Shown in pieces: positions 43,064 to 54,057 of a DNA stretch of 54,936 nucleotides (the first letter of the stretch is position 1; each line of letters opens with the position of its first letter). The notes under the pieces were generated by a model that worked only from the letters and a program-made list of their open reading frames with translations, made no database searches and was not told the DNA's origin. The stretch spans positions 1,106,895-1,161,830 of the forward strand of contig ML976660.1 of NCBI GenBank assembly GCA_010015655.1, in the 5' to 3' direction. Source of the DNA: Bimuria novae-zelandiae CBS 107.79. Taxonomy: Eukaryota > Ascomycota > Dothideomycetes > Pleosporales > Didymosphaeriaceae. The position numbers were made by a program, and so were the translations under genes.

Positions 43064-44347
43064 ATGCAGGCAGCCGCGACCCGCCGTGCCTTCAGTTCGC
43101 TCGCGTCTAAGATTCATCCACAGCTACCTCTGACACCGCGCGAGAGCCAGCAGCTGCTCAACCTTCTCACCACTTCATTTAGATCGCACCTCGACCGTGA
43201 GCATCCTGCCGGGCCGTCCGAGGCGCCCCTTCCTAGTACGACCACTCAGCTTGCGAGGGTAGAATATGGCAGGCGCGCCCCATCGTCCTACGACTCGGCC
43301 TCCGAACACATTGACTCTATCCTCTCAAATCCTCTGCTTGCAAGGAGACCGCAGCGTAGAGGATCTGATTCAGCTGCCGCAGAACTCTTAAAGGATCCTC
43401 TCGCCTGGTTCCTTGATCAAGTGGCCATCGGAACAGCCAACGTAGCAAAAGCCAGCCTCTGTGTAGATGTGCTGCAGAGGAATCAGAGCAAGAACAGTGC
43501 GCGGAGAGGGTCGCTGTCAAGCAACGATCAGAGGCCTGCGTCTATGATTGCAGAGTGGCTGCGCACCAGCGGCGAAGAATCGTCGAAAGATTTCTTGGTG
43601 GTCCCAAATACGAAGGGGGTCACTAGGAGGGCTCTCGCTCTCAAATTGGTCCCAATGCTACTGGCTGAGGGAAACACTGCTCCTTTATCGCGGTGGTACT
43701 CGTATAATCCCGATACGGATGGCCTCTTGACTGAAGCCCAAGTTGCCCCATTCAAAGTCGCGTTGCTGGGGCAAATGATCATGTCGGCCCGCACCCGGGA
43801 CGAAGCCTTCACCATGTTTCTGCGAGCATACCAACTTGCGGAAGCGGACAAACAATCTGCTAGCGGACGGCAGCTCAAGAGCCTCCAAGTTGCTGGCGGT
43901 CGCCTTGTAGATCAGATCGTTGCCAATACTCAAGCTCCATGCACACCGGAGTTGTATGATTCATTCGCACTTACAACCCAGGGATGGCTGCTTTCGTGGA
44001 AACCAGTTGTTCAGGCAATGCTGTGCCTTTGCCATCCCACTCAGCCCGACCCGCAGCCCGGCCTCAAACTCATGAAGAACTCACCGGAGGACATCATCGG
44101 ACCTACTCGGTTGAAACAGAGTCGACAAAAGTTCTTGGTACGGATGTGTCTCGGGGTGGCACAGCAGTTGCTCAAAGAAGAGAAATTCGCGGACGCACAA
44201 GTTGCCATGGAATTTACGAAAGAGCACTTTGCAGACCTGGTGCTCATCAAGTACGATCCTGACGACAAACAGAAGGTCTCACCTAAGGGAAATGTAAAAG
44301 AAGAGAAGAAGAACATGGCGTTACTGGACCGTCTCGTGCTCTCTTGA
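43064..44347 (+). CDS. Probable mitochondrial protein of unknown function
   Basis: This is an intronless frame of 427 residues from the ATG at 43064 in good context (gccATGC). The open frame extends upstream to 42920 only through a GTG, and that extension reads like untranslated sequence. The N terminus MQAAATRRAFSSLASKIHPQ is a good mitochondrial presequence (Arg, Ser, Ala, no acids). The rest looks mainly helical, with spaced helices such as DPLAWFLDQVAIGTANVAKASLCVDVL, KVALLGQMIMSARTRDEAFTMFLRAYQLAE and RQKFLVRMCLGVAQQLLKEEKFADAQVAMEF. This is reminiscent of TPR or PPR-like helical repeats, but no repeat consensus is clear. I do not recognise the family. Confidence 0.75.
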   Translation: MQAAATRRAFSSLASKIHPQLPLTPRESQQLLNLLTTSFRSHLDREHPAGPSEAPLPSTTTQLARVEYGRRAPSSYDSASEHIDSILSNPLLARRPQRRGSDSAAAELLKDPLAWFLDQVAIGTANVAKASLCVDVLQRNQSKNSARRGSLSSNDQRPASMIAEWLRTSGEESSKDFLVVPNTKGVTRRALALKLVPMLLAEGNTAPLSRWYSYNPDTDGLLTEAQVAPFKVALLGQMIMSARTRDEAFTMFLRAYQLAEADKQSASGRQLKSLQVAGGRLVDQIVANTQAPCTPELYDSFALTTQGWLLSWKPVVQAMLCLCHPTQPDPQPGLKLMKNSPEDIIGPTRLKQSRQKFLVRMCLGVAQQLLKEEKFADAQVAMEFTKEHFADLVLIKYDPDDKQKVSPKGNVKEEKKNMALLDRLVLS

Positions 44348-45323
44348 ACAGGTGTTGAGGTTAGCGCGGCACATAATACAATACACGCACCAGTTGTCAC
44401 ATGGTTGCGCGTAGGCGACCCTTCATCACAGCATACTCAGCATGGGCTTAAACCAATCACCGGAGCACATAGCCTTACATGGCTGCCGGTTCACACACGG
44501 AAAACCCCGAATGTGCCTCGCATATGTGTGCCGAACGACCTGGGCCATCAACCAAGATACTGCAACATTACCCTCTCGAGATCAGCCTTTATCCAAGACC
44601 TGGGGAACTTGCAACGTCGTATCTCAAGTTGTACCTGCCTGTCGAAGAGGTACCTCTTGCTATCTACGGGACGTCACTTTGAGATCGCTAAAGATACTAG
44701 TGCAGTAGGCGCAAGCCACAACAGCAGGGACGCTGCACGCCAATCCGTCGCGCTAGGTAGCCAAAAACAGAGTTGATATCATCGTGGTTATGCAGGACAA
44801 CAAATCCGTGGCAATACTTTGACAGCAGCACGCGATTGCAGGTCAAGACGAAGCTCGGTCCACTTATGCATGACGGACGGAGCTGAGGTAATGTCCACCA
44901 CGACAGTCGGCAGGCACACCTGCGCGGATGGGCGAGCTAGCGGATCTGTATACAGGATTGCAAGCGGCACTTCCCGCAAATAGGAATACAACAATATAGG
45001 CTGTTACCAGTGACGTAGAACATACGTGCGGCATCGTCTCACGTCTTTCGTCACGTTGCAATAACACCATATCACATCATCCATTCACAACTCTCGCGTG
45101 TAACCAAAGTGAAGAGCAAGAAATTCTTTTGGTATCAAATCTATGGGAATCGTCTGGCTACGTAGCAGCAACTATTCATATGCCATGCAAGCTATGCAAA
45201 ACGCAAACAGGAACGCAAAAAATCATGACCCTAAATCAAAACCCAAATCTATACCCAAACGCCATGAAAATGCCGCCCACGTAATCAACAACAGTCCGAC
45301 TCAGCACTTGAGCCGCCAGTCAC
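44348..45323. other. Convergent intergenic region
   Basis: This is 976 bases between two 3' ends. A plus-strand frame at 44405-44776 is open for 123 codons but has no recognisable features and unremarkable codon use. I see no gene. The A-rich stretch around 45180-45270 next to the HAD gene is its probable 3' untranslated region. Confidence 0.45.
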
Positions 45324-46805
45324 CTACTCAATGGCGGACACGCCATTCTTGCCCGTCACAGGGTTAATCGACTCGTCAAACTGGAACCTAAAGTCGTCGC
45401 CGATCTCCTTCTTGATGGCGGTCTGCACAGCCTCCAGGACGTTTGTGAAGACGCCGAAGCTCGCGGGATTCTCCTTGTCGTTGCCCTCGCCCTGGTACAC
45501 GCCTGTGCGGACGAGGCACGTGTTCCAGCCGTACATGTTGCCGCCGATGATGTCGGAGGCGGGGTTGTCGCCGATCATGTAGATGTTCTTGGGGAGCTTC
45601 TCGTCGTTGTGGATCGTCTCCATCCACGAGGCGATGATCTCGTCGGCGTACTTGTACGTGGCGAGTTCGGGCTTGCCGTAGACGACACGCTCGAGGTCGA
45701 CGCCTGTGAGGGCCTTGTACATGGCTTCGAGACCGATGCGGAAGGCGCCCTGTGACATGCGGGGGATGGGGTGCTCGGTAGGGCAGAGCAAGTCGCCCTG
45801 GGAGAAGTAGATGGGGATGCGCTGGGAGACAGGGTCCTTGGCCTTGGTGAGGAGACGGCCGTTCTCGGATTGCAGAAGATCCATGATGATCTGCATGTCG
45901 GTGGCGTAGTCGCGGCTGTCGGAGAAGACCATGATGGCTTCGATGTTGGTCTTACTGAAGTCGCGAGGGCGGCTGGTCTTGCGCTCCTCCTCGGTGAAGA
46001 CGCGGTAGGGTGCGATGGTAGGATCCCACGCGACGATGTCGTTTGGCACCACAATGTCTTCGAAGCCGTACTCTTCAGCGACTTCACGGCACTTGTAGCC
46101 TTCTCCACCAACGACTAAGACGGTCTTGTAATACTCAGCTAGGGCACGCATAGGTGTGTGCGATTGGATAAATTGTTCGGTGGAGATTGGGTTGTGGAGA
46201 ATGTTGCTGAGCTGCGCTACACGTTGCGTCTCGACCTTGCCGGAGCCGTTGGTGAGGAAGATGTGGGGGATCTTGATGCCGAGTTCGTTATCACCGTTGA
46301 GGATCTCAAGGACGCGCTTGCCCTCTGGGATCAGACGGTCACCGTGGACAAGCACACCGTCGATATCAAACACGAATGCCATGTCCTTAGCCGCCTTCAC
46401 CTTCTCACTGCTCAAATCCTGCATTTGCGCGGCCAGAATTTCTCGGGTGGGCTGGATCGGAGGCATGCCGGGGCGTGTAGCCTTCCCCCCATCAGCGTAA
46501 GTCACGCTGGAAAGCCGTGACTGACGCTTCGAACGGGGGATGGGAAGGGAGGTTCCGAAAGAGTTTCGGGATCCGCGACGCTCCTTCATGCTAGGCGACA
46601 GAGAGAGGTTGTGCATGTAAGCAGATGCATCTGAGATGGAGGAACGAGTCGCAGGAACCTCGATGGCGCCATGGCCATGGGTGTTGCCATCAGCGGGGAT
46701 ACTGAGGGTGTCCTTAGACATCGAGCTGCCGTTGGTCTGGCCGTTGTTTTGGCTAGTGGTCTTGCTAGCGTCGACGCCAAAGTCAGAGTCGTCGAAAGCA
46801 GGCAT
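45324..46805 (-). CDS. HAD-superfamily hydrolase, CECR5/YKR070W type
   Basis: This is an intronless minus-strand frame of 493 residues. The HAD motif I is FVFDIDGVLVHGDRLIPEG (the two Asp are the nucleophile and general acid). Motif II is IFLTNGSGK. A class IIA cap follows, and then VVYGKPELATYKYADEII and motif III/IV in IYMIGDNPASDIIGGNMYGWNTCLVRTGVYQG. This order and the late GKPxxxTY segment match the CECR5 family (yeast YKR070W), often placed in mitochondria. The first 130 residues are an additional Ser/Thr-rich, probably disordered, region with basic patches (KERRGSRNSF, RSKRQSR) rather than a clear presequence. The physiological substrate is unknown. Confidence 0.9.
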   Translation of the reverse strand: MPAFDDSDFGVDASKTTSQNNGQTNGSSMSKDTLSIPADGNTHGHGAIEVPATRSSISDASAYMHNLSLSPSMKERRGSRNSFGTSLPIPRSKRQSRLSSVTYADGGKATRPGMPPIQPTREILAAQMQDLSSEKVKAAKDMAFVFDIDGVLVHGDRLIPEGKRVLEILNGDNELGIKIPHIFLTNGSGKVETQRVAQLSNILHNPISTEQFIQSHTPMRALAEYYKTVLVVGGEGYKCREVAEEYGFEDIVVPNDIVAWDPTIAPYRVFTEEERKTSRPRDFSKTNIEAIMVFSDSRDYATDMQIIMDLLQSENGRLLTKAKDPVSQRIPIYFSQGDLLCPTEHPIPRMSQGAFRIGLEAMYKALTGVDLERVVYGKPELATYKYADEIIASWMETIHNDEKLPKNIYMIGDNPASDIIGGNMYGWNTCLVRTGVYQGEGNDKENPASFGVFTNVLEAVQTAIKKEIGDDFRFQFDESINPVTGKNGVSAIE

Positions 46806-46922
46806 GATGGTGGTGTTGGTATATTTTAGGTATCAAAAATGGATGAAGATGGAAAGAAAGATCAAAGATTGTCTCTTGTACCGGAAGAGACTTTCGCAAG
46901 TGAAAGTGTTGGATGATAGAAA
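46806..46922. promoter_or_regulatory. Proximal promoter/5' leader of the HAD hydrolase
   Basis: This stretch lies immediately upstream of the HAD start on its strand. Read on that strand it is pyrimidine-rich (tctttctttcc), typical of fungal leaders. Confidence 0.4.
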
Positions 46923-47225
46923 CTAGGTCCCCAGAGTGCAGAGGGATAGGTATATATCTGATGGGAGTCTGTATGCAGCATTACATCTTACCACGCTACG
47001 CCATCTGAGTATTCTAGCCAGGATCTTCGCCTGTTCTTCTTTCGGCCGCTGCCTTGCCCGTAGCATCCCGATGAGCTCCATAATTTCCATGATAAGACTC
47101 CGCTGGTACTCCACAGGCAAAGCATCATGACGCACAACGTCGCCTTGACCGGAGCCACTGTTCGACCCCAACGCTGGACGCACGGTTGCCGCATTAAAAA
47201 GACCCTTGCCGGCGAGTTTCGTCAT
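46923..47225 (-). CDS. Possible small protein, unknown
   Basis: A minus-strand frame of 100 codons starts with ATG in fair context (cccATGA). The middle (VEYQRSLIMEIMELIGMLRARQ, then RPKEEQAKILARIL) would form a regular amphipathic helix, unlike typical random frames. A good donor (GTAAGA) occurs after RWRSV, so the true C terminus may differ if an intron is used. It sits 117 bases upstream of the HAD gene on the same strand and could instead be part of that gene's leader. No family is recognised. Confidence 0.3.
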   Translation of the reverse strand: MTKLAGKGLFNAATVRPALGSNSGSGQGDVVRHDALPVEYQRSLIMEIMELIGMLRARQRPKEEQAKILARILRWRSVVRCNAAYRLPSDIYLSLCTLGT

Positions 47226-48262
47226 GGGCGAAAAGCGGATAAAAAATTGGGTGCTGGTTTGAACGTGGCAGGTTCACTCGCCACAACGTCCAGAGGCGAT
47301 CCACAACTCCTATCAGGACTTCCCAACGCAGTGTCGGTTCGATGCAACTGCGCTCCACCAGCTACCCACCCTCACCGCTATGCTTTCCGCTTCATGTGGG
47401 AACGGTCGCTACAGGCGCTACCGCCAACAAGAATGTGAGCTGATTGGGCGCTTTCAGTCGGCATATCGAGCGAAGAGCCGCATGCCTGGCAACGTGCGAT
47501 TGGTTCCAATCTCTAGGATTTTTCGTGGAAAAGCGGGTATGCGAAAGCTGCGATACCCCAAACCATTTTTTTCAGCGCGACGTCAAGCAGATCAGCAGGG
47601 ACGGACCGGCTAAAAAGTGGGGCTCGTCGAACTGGGCCGAACACTCGGCGAACAAGCGTAGAACATTTGCTCGGGCGCCAGCCGAAGAGAGCCCTAACGC
47701 ATGGAAAAGCCGGCAAAGTTGCGGTGCCAGAACGCTTCGCTTGGATTACCCCAGCGTCGCCAACACAAGGGCCGATTATGCTAGATTGTGCTGGATGCGG
47801 CTCAGGGATTTCCCCGAGACCCTTTGATTCGTGAATCACCCGTGAGCATCGCTAGTTGGAGGGCAGCGCCGGGTGGTTCCACCGTTATGATGTCATGCTT
47901 TGACAAGCAATGGCAGAACCTGCACCTTCATGAAACTGTTGGATGATGATTTATGGAGATGATGAAGTTTGGCGCAGCAGAAGATGGGTACCGACGAAGA
48001 ATGTCCGGAGCCGGCCGTGGAACAGAATGCGTCGACTGCGGGACGTGCTGCTATGGCGCAGGAGGATTGAATATTTTTTCGTCAAGCCATTGGAGAAGGT
48101 ATATCAGCCTTCGCGGTGACCCCACGCTGGGGGTTAGCATCACTCTCACACCTGAAAAGATATTAGCTTGAGCAGGTACTAGCAGCCTTCCAAACATACC
48201 TTTGAATACACTCACATTTGCTTGTTGCTTATCACACCACCCACTTTACTACACACACCAAC
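47226..48262. other. Intergenic region upstream of the aldo/keto reductase
   Basis: This is about 1 kb with no recognised gene. A frame open for 127 codons at 47444-47827 lacks features. CA-rich sequence right before 48263 (cacacaccaac) is a typical fungal leader. Confidence 0.45.
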
Positions 48263-49231
48263 ATGGCACCCCTCGCAAACACCAAGACGTACAAGCTTCA
48301 CAACGGCACTACCATTCCAGCTGTTGGATTCGGTACCTTCGCGAACGAAGGCGCCACTGGCGAGACGTACAAGGCAGTCACCCACGCGCTGAACACGGGA
48401 TACCGACACCTCGATTGTGCGTGGTTTTACCAAAATGAAGCCGAAGTCGGAGACGCGGTACACGATTTTCTGAAGTCGAACCCCTCGGTGAAGCGGTCGG
48501 ACCTCTTCATCTGCACGAAGGTATGGCCTCACCTGATGGAGCCCGATCAGATCAAATGGAGCTTCAACAACTCTTTGGAGAATCTGCGCATGGATTACAT
48601 CGACTTGTTCCTTCTTCATTGGCCGTTCGCTGCGGAGAGCGACGAGAACCGCATGCCGAAGCTCGGTGCTGATGGCAAGTACATCATCAAGAAGGACCTG
48701 ACCAACAACTTGGAACCTTCATGGCGGGCTGTAGAGGAGATTTACCAGTCAGGCAAGGCCAAGGCCATCGGTACTTCCAACTGGACAATCGAGGGCTTGA
48801 AGAAGACTCTTTCGTACGCCAAAGTCAAGCCGATGGTTAACCAGATCGAATGCCACCCTTTCCTCCCCAACGAGGAATTGGTCCAGTTCTGCTTCAAGAA
48901 CGACATTATCCCCGAGGCCTACTCACCTCTTGGTAGCCAGAACCAGGTTCCTACCACTGGCGAGACGGTGCGAGAGAACAAGACACTTAAGGAAGTTGCG
49001 CAGAGGAGCGGCCACGATCTCGCCCAGGTGCTGCTCGCGTGGGGTTTGAGGAGAGGTTATGTCGTACTCCCCAAGAGCTCGACACCGAAGCGTATCGAGA
49101 GCAACTGGTTGATTCCCGAGCTGAGCGACGAGGATTTCGAGGCCGTTCAGAGTGTCGCCAAGGGACGTCACACGCGCTTCGTCAACATGAAGGATACTTT
49201 CGGGTACAACGTGTGGCCAGAGGAGGAGTAA
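48263..49231 (+). CDS. Aldo/keto reductase (NADPH-dependent)
   Basis: This is an intronless frame of 322 residues from the ATG at 48263 (accaacATGG). The open frame extends 15 codons upstream only from a non-ATG start. The AKR barrel signatures are all present: GYRHLDCAWFYQNEAEVG, LFLLHWPF, KAKAIGTSNW, VNQIECHPFLPN and the C-terminal VLPKSSTPKRIESN for NADPH binding. The catalytic tetrad is complete: Asp51, Tyr56, Lys86 and His119. The C-terminal FVNMKDTFGYNVWPEE resembles fungal glycerol dehydrogenase/aldehyde reductases, so glyceraldehyde, dihydroxyacetone or xylose-type substrates are likely. The exact substrate cannot be read. It is cytosolic. Confidence 0.95.
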   Translation: MAPLANTKTYKLHNGTTIPAVGFGTFANEGATGETYKAVTHALNTGYRHLDCAWFYQNEAEVGDAVHDFLKSNPSVKRSDLFICTKVWPHLMEPDQIKWSFNNSLENLRMDYIDLFLLHWPFAAESDENRMPKLGADGKYIIKKDLTNNLEPSWRAVEEIYQSGKAKAIGTSNWTIEGLKKTLSYAKVKPMVNQIECHPFLPNEELVQFCFKNDIIPEAYSPLGSQNQVPTTGETVRENKTLKEVAQRSGHDLAQVLLAWGLRRGYVVLPKSSTPKRIESNWLIPELSDEDFEAVQSVAKGRHTRFVNMKDTFGYNVWPEEE

Positions 49232-50880
49232 GGATCCGACGATTGCTTCGTCACTATGTAAATGCACTGTCGGTGCATAAGCTCGGCCGGTCGGGGCAGG
49301 ATTCCGCCATCACGAAAAAGCTGTGAATTGCGATTTAGCGTTTTCATTTCAATTAGTTTTCCAATATAGCGATACCAAGGTAGAGAAGGAAATCACATTG
49401 TCGAGAAGTCATGCCCCTTTGCTGTTATGCCGTGGCTTGGCGAGGCTGCGATGGTGCCAAGTTTCATGCCCCTTTGCTGCCTTTCACGTTCGAGAATAGA
49501 GTATGCCAGTGACATCCCAAAACCTAGTTAGAAATTGCGAGAGCTGGTCGCATGGCGCGGACGAGTTGAGAGCATCTAGAAGGCGGAGTTTGACCAGCGA
49601 AGAGACGTCGTTTCTTGATGTGTGGCCCGCGGAGCGCTCTTTCCCCCGTATCCGCTTATCTACTTTGGGAAGGTCATAACCTCCCACGAGTGTCCTACCT
49701 TCCCTCGTACCTCTACTTCTCTAACATCCACCAAACGGGCCATTCACCTTAGCCATTCTTTCGTTACATATCTGGCGTGTCACTACGTTGTAGATATGCC
49801 AGCGCGCGTAAAGCCCCCGGCGCTGTGAAATGTGGGAGCGAACAAAGGTCCAGCTCATTCTCGTAACCAAGCTTATTGTACCGCAACATGGGAGTACCAC
49901 ACATATCGCCTTTGTGCACTGAAGCCTGTGCAGGGTGCATCCCGAAGCGGCGCAGGAACGAAAGTTCAATGACACGAGACGGTGGAGATGAGCATTCGCA
50001 AGTCAATCGTTTTTCCTGCGTGGGATGCAACCGACGACAGCTCGGACAGCCGCCTGTCACATACGCCACCAGAAGAGGGTTAGAATGGCGTTCTAGAGAT
50101 CGGCGGATCCATGCACAGCTGCTCGCCAATCTCGTTAGGTTCAGCCCAGCCCACGCAAGCCTCGCAGCCTCGGGCTCCCGTTGACGCCATCAGTACCTGC
50201 GCGTCGCCCAGCCAAACTTCCTATGGCCGCCGTAATGCTCGTGAGTGACACTCCAGCGGAAATTTCGCCTCGCAATGAGGTACGAAGAGAATCACGACAG
50301 TTCTGTGCTTGACCTGGTGCATCTTACTGCAAAACATGTTGCTACCACGGTATCATCTTCGGCGATGACTTGCGTTGCGGGCTTGACCAATTGCCTACTG
50401 GGATCGGCGTAGCGCCATCACCGCGCTTCTCTCATTGGCTTTGTATTTGCTGTATTCTGGGATGCGGTGCCCTCTGATTGGAGGTGATCATTAGCCGCGG
50501 GACGTGTTTGCGTATCCGACGCTTCTGGGTAGACCCTGAACCGGCGTTCAATATCTCTCCGATACATTGCGGCGCAGCTTCCGTGATGGCTTGGAAGTGA
50601 GGGATGTCATATCGCGGAGGTAGATCATGTCGATCTTTCTTTCCTTCTTTTTGCGAACAACTGCGCTGCCATCTCTTTTGTGAGCAATTTGCTGGACATT
50701 AAATATCTCACATTGCTCTCAGTCATACCCATTGTATGCTGCCATGTTGCAATTACGCCCCGGGAGATTGCACCTTTCTCCAGGCGATGCCTTTGAACGG
50801 TAGGTCCGTTGTAAACACACTGTGAATGTGGCCATGGAACTAGAGCTGGAGCTTCGATTATCTGCACCCATCCACAAACC
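49232..50880. other. Gene-poor 1.65 kb stretch
   Basis: A 22-base phrase containing catgcccctttgctg occurs twice, at about 49410 and 49466, an imperfect direct repeat in the 3' flank of the aldo/keto reductase gene. No gene or RNA was recognised elsewhere. The last part is the promoter of the F-box-like gene. Confidence 0.45.
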
Positions 50881-53184
50881 ATGAGTATCTTTTTCTTCCG
50901 AGAACCGTGCTAATCCGAGATCAAGGCATCAATCATCAGCCCAAGTGAATGAGGAAGATCCCACCTATCACTCCCACGGCGCACAATTCGACAGTGCTAG
51001 AATTAACCAGTCGATCGCCTTTCGCAGAGCTTCGTTAGCGACATCCTCGCGGGGGCGGGCGTACGATGGCTACGAGATACCACGTCTCACCAAGACGCCG
51101 TGGGAATTGGAGCGCTACAAGAGAAATTCGCTCTGGAAACGCACACCAAACGACGCCCGATTACCGCAGCATGTATTCAAAACATTACCTCGGGAGGTTT
51201 ATGACTGCATTCTCGAACAACTAGAGCTGATACATCTGGGGCAACATCAGCCTTGTCCATCGTGCTATCTTAAAGACCTCTGTAGTCTTTCATTGACTAG
51301 CCGAGCATGGGCCCGATCCACAACACTACAGATGTATGTTCTACTTTCAATTCACCCGAATTCTTATTCCAATGTCGTCCAGGACCATTTTTGGTCATGA
51401 TTGACGTTAGTATTGCAACGGTTAATCGAATGGCTTCGCAACGATTGAGGGCTCGGCTTGCCCATTTCGCCAACAATTGGTTCCCATGAACTTGACTGAC
51501 CAGTATTGCCAGGTACGGCAAAATATGGGTTCTCGGTCATGACCCTGGTTACAGGTTGCCGAAACTTCGTGTCGCAGGTACGAGTCGGCTTAAACTACTC
51601 CGACGAACGCTTCGCGAGCGCAATACTCTAGCGAAGGTGGTGCGAGAATTGCATATGCCAGATCTCCAAGCACTTTATTGTTCAGCCTCCATCGAACGGG
51701 AAGAAATTGTGGACCTGGTGGCCTCGCTCGTCATGGCTTGCCCCAGCCTGGAACGGCTCGTTGGATTCCAGATCCCTTATACACATTCGTTCGATCGCCT
51801 GTCGCATGCACTGTCAAGGAGAACCAAATTGAAGGAGAGGATGTGGGTCATGATGGACGCATATGTGGAAGAAGATGAAGATGAAGAGGGTATCACTCAG
51901 GGGTTTTACCATGCAGCCTGCGACCCCACGGAAAGGTTTCTCGAGCTCAATGCGAACCAAGAAAGTTTGTCGACACTTATCTTACACCAAGAGTCTGCTA
52001 AACCAACGATCGACTTGACTTATAGAGCCGTTGTGGGTACCATAAGACAGATGCACGCGCTGCGCCATTTGTCGCTGTCAGGGCTTTCTGCTTCGTCATT
52101 CTCGAACCTGGCTCTAACTGCACTCCCACCAGACTTGCAGTCATTGCGACTAGAGAATCTCTCTGGTATTAACGATAAAGGTCTTCAGCGTTTCTCATCA
52201 TCACATGTTGTTGCTTCGCTAAAGAGCCTCGCCCTCATTGACCTCGACATAAATCGCCTGGACGTAGTAGCAGCATTCATATCACCGCGTCTCCCACTTC
52301 TCGAGGGATTTACAATGTCACAACATCGAGCTCCTGTCCAATATACTGGCCCGGACACTCCTGTTTTCCGGTCAGAAACATTGAAGAGGATTCACTGGGA
52401 ACTGCGATCACAAGCTGGTCCACCGCCAACGCTTCTCTCGTCGTTCGCCTCGCAGAACCCACAGTGTTTCCCTTTCCCGAACGGTGGCCCAGTGGCATGT
52501 CTCGCCACAAAGTTGCTTGCCACCAGCATCGAAGACTGTTTTCTTCCCGCTCTCGAACGGATCCGGGCACCCTACGACCCCGAAGGCCTCCTCCAGACCC
52601 TCTGCAAACCCCTCGACACCGCGCTCTTGCGGTCGGCGATGTCACTTGTCACAACACCGCCGAGACCTACATCATTCGACCAGAAGTTCAGTACGTCAAG
52701 CGACTCCGACACAGGCTCCACATATTCTCTGAAGCAGTTCCTTAGCACCGCGCCCGACGAGCGTACCGACTCTGTCATGGGCTCGCCCTTCTCGGCTTCG
52801 TTTGATAGCCTTGTCAAAGACACGCCGCTTACTTCTGCGCTTGCACCTGCGCGCTCACGCCTCGCTGCGCAGGCACGCATCCTTGCCGCGCGCAGAAATC
52901 CGCAAATGGTCGTCCGGGTCGTGGATCCAGAGGGAAACGTCTGTCTGGAAAAAAGCATGGCCGGATATCTAGGCAACGTACAGAGTAAGATCATGTACGA
53001 TTTAAAGCCTGACCGCAATCGCGAGGTCGTGGATGGGGACGTTGTGGACGCTCATGAGTGGCTGGCTGGAATCGACGACGTTATGGGGGAGTGGGAGGTT
53101 GCTGGGAGGTATGGTGGGTGCCGGCATGCTGTTGGAGGGTGGGTGGGCAGGAAGGCGGTGGAGATGAGGGAGTTGTTTTGTTGA
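50881..53184 (+). CDS. F-box/leucine-rich-repeat-like protein, unknown function
   Basis: Three exons fit in frame: 50881-50884 (ATG plus one base), 50940-51333 and 51513-53184, total 689 residues. The 55-base first intron has GTATCT, a branch-like gctaatcc and CAG. This start is preferred because the long frame itself has no ATG until the end of exon 2. The F-box-like segment is LPREVYDCILEQLELIHLG, followed by CPSCYLKDLCSLSLTSRAWARST. Leucine-rich stretches follow, such as VRELHMPDLQALYCSA, MHALRHLSLSGLSASSFSNLAL and LKSLALIDLDINRLDVV. The C terminus is Ser/Thr-rich and then a conserved-looking VVRVVDPEGNVCLEKSMAGYLG. Such proteins may select ubiquitin-ligase substrates; the role is inferred from architecture only. 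The second acceptor has an alternative nine bases upstream (51504). Confidence 0.75.
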
Positions 53185-53927
53185 TTTTCCTCGCGCTTAT
53201 CCATTGCAGGATCACTTGTTGAGGTATTTTTGCTCTTCCTTCCGACATTTGCTTCCCTGATACCATGGCGTTGGAGTAATAGAATCAGATTTGAGAGCAA
53301 CAAGCTAAACTACACGTGCATTCAGTGTGCTACTTAACTCAGGCAACACAGTCCGTTCATGCACGCGGCTACAGCGGCCATCTTATTCCCCAGGAGTCAG
53401 ATCTCATTCTCCGGTCCAAACACATAACTCAACAACCCAACGTGTGTCAAATACAGCCGTTGTCCTTCGCTCTAGGTCCGGGCATGGATATGGCGCCACC
53501 ATGACTCCTCTAACTTATCACGGAGCGGCTGCACCGTCAAGACCCTGCTGCGACAATTTTGCTGTTGTTCGTCGTTACACGAAGGGTTGGTAGTGGGGCA
53601 GAAAACAACAGTGACACAGGGCAATCGATGATTTCGTCGATTACCGTAATAGGAAGTTTAGTTTAGCTCAAACCTCATGTTAGAAGAGTGTTTTCAGCGT
53701 ACAATAAGGGAACAGAGTCGCTCTTGAACATGAAAGAGGGCTTTCTGGTATCTTAAAACATGATAAGCAACTAGCCGGTTGAGAGCAATCTCACGTCAGG
53801 AGATTTTAGGTGAAGGCCGTTGAAATGGGAGCTTTCTGAGGTGACCTCCCAGTGGCATGTGGGCAATTTTATACGCTGACGTCACGTGTGTGGTAATGTA
53901 TTCAATACAGTGGTAGATGAGCAATTC
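53185..53927. other. Left flank of the inverted-repeat element
   Basis: No gene is recognised. 53850-53925 carries copies of the CAGTGGYA word (53851, 53908) and a shorter inverted copy of part of the arm (53889-53925), so the element probably begins before 53928. Confidence 0.4.
53889..53925. repeat. Short diverged copy of the inverted-repeat arm
   Basis: The sequence gtggtaatgtattcaatac...cagtggtagatgagcaatt is an imperfect match to ggtggtagtgtattggaaacagtggtagatgg... in the right arm (about 54497-54535), in the same orientation. It is therefore inverted relative to 53962-53999 of the left arm, and the two can form a nested hairpin. Confidence 0.65.
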
Positions 53928-54057
53928 GGCAAAAGACCGCCTTACCACTTCTTGGCGTAATAATTCTCCATCTACCACTGTTTCCAATACACTACCACCA
54001 ATGTGGCAGTGCGGCGAAAACGGACTGAGATACCACTGTTTCTGACCTAAGTGCCAC
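53928..54057. repeat. Left arm of 130-bp inverted repeat
   Basis: The reverse complement matches 54439-54568 over 130 bases with three mismatches and no gaps by my reading. It contains two TACCACTG words (53973, 54031), the reverse of CAGTGGTA in the other arm. Confidence 0.9.

Noticed and set aside
44405..44776. 123-codon plus-strand frame in the convergent intergenic region
   Set aside because: No domain, no promoter room distinct from the preceding gene's 3' end, and no sign of coding bias.
50945..50947. GTG as start of the F-box-like protein
   Set aside because: Nuclear fungal genes rarely use GTG. The ATGA micro-exon at 50881 restores the frame with good splice signals.
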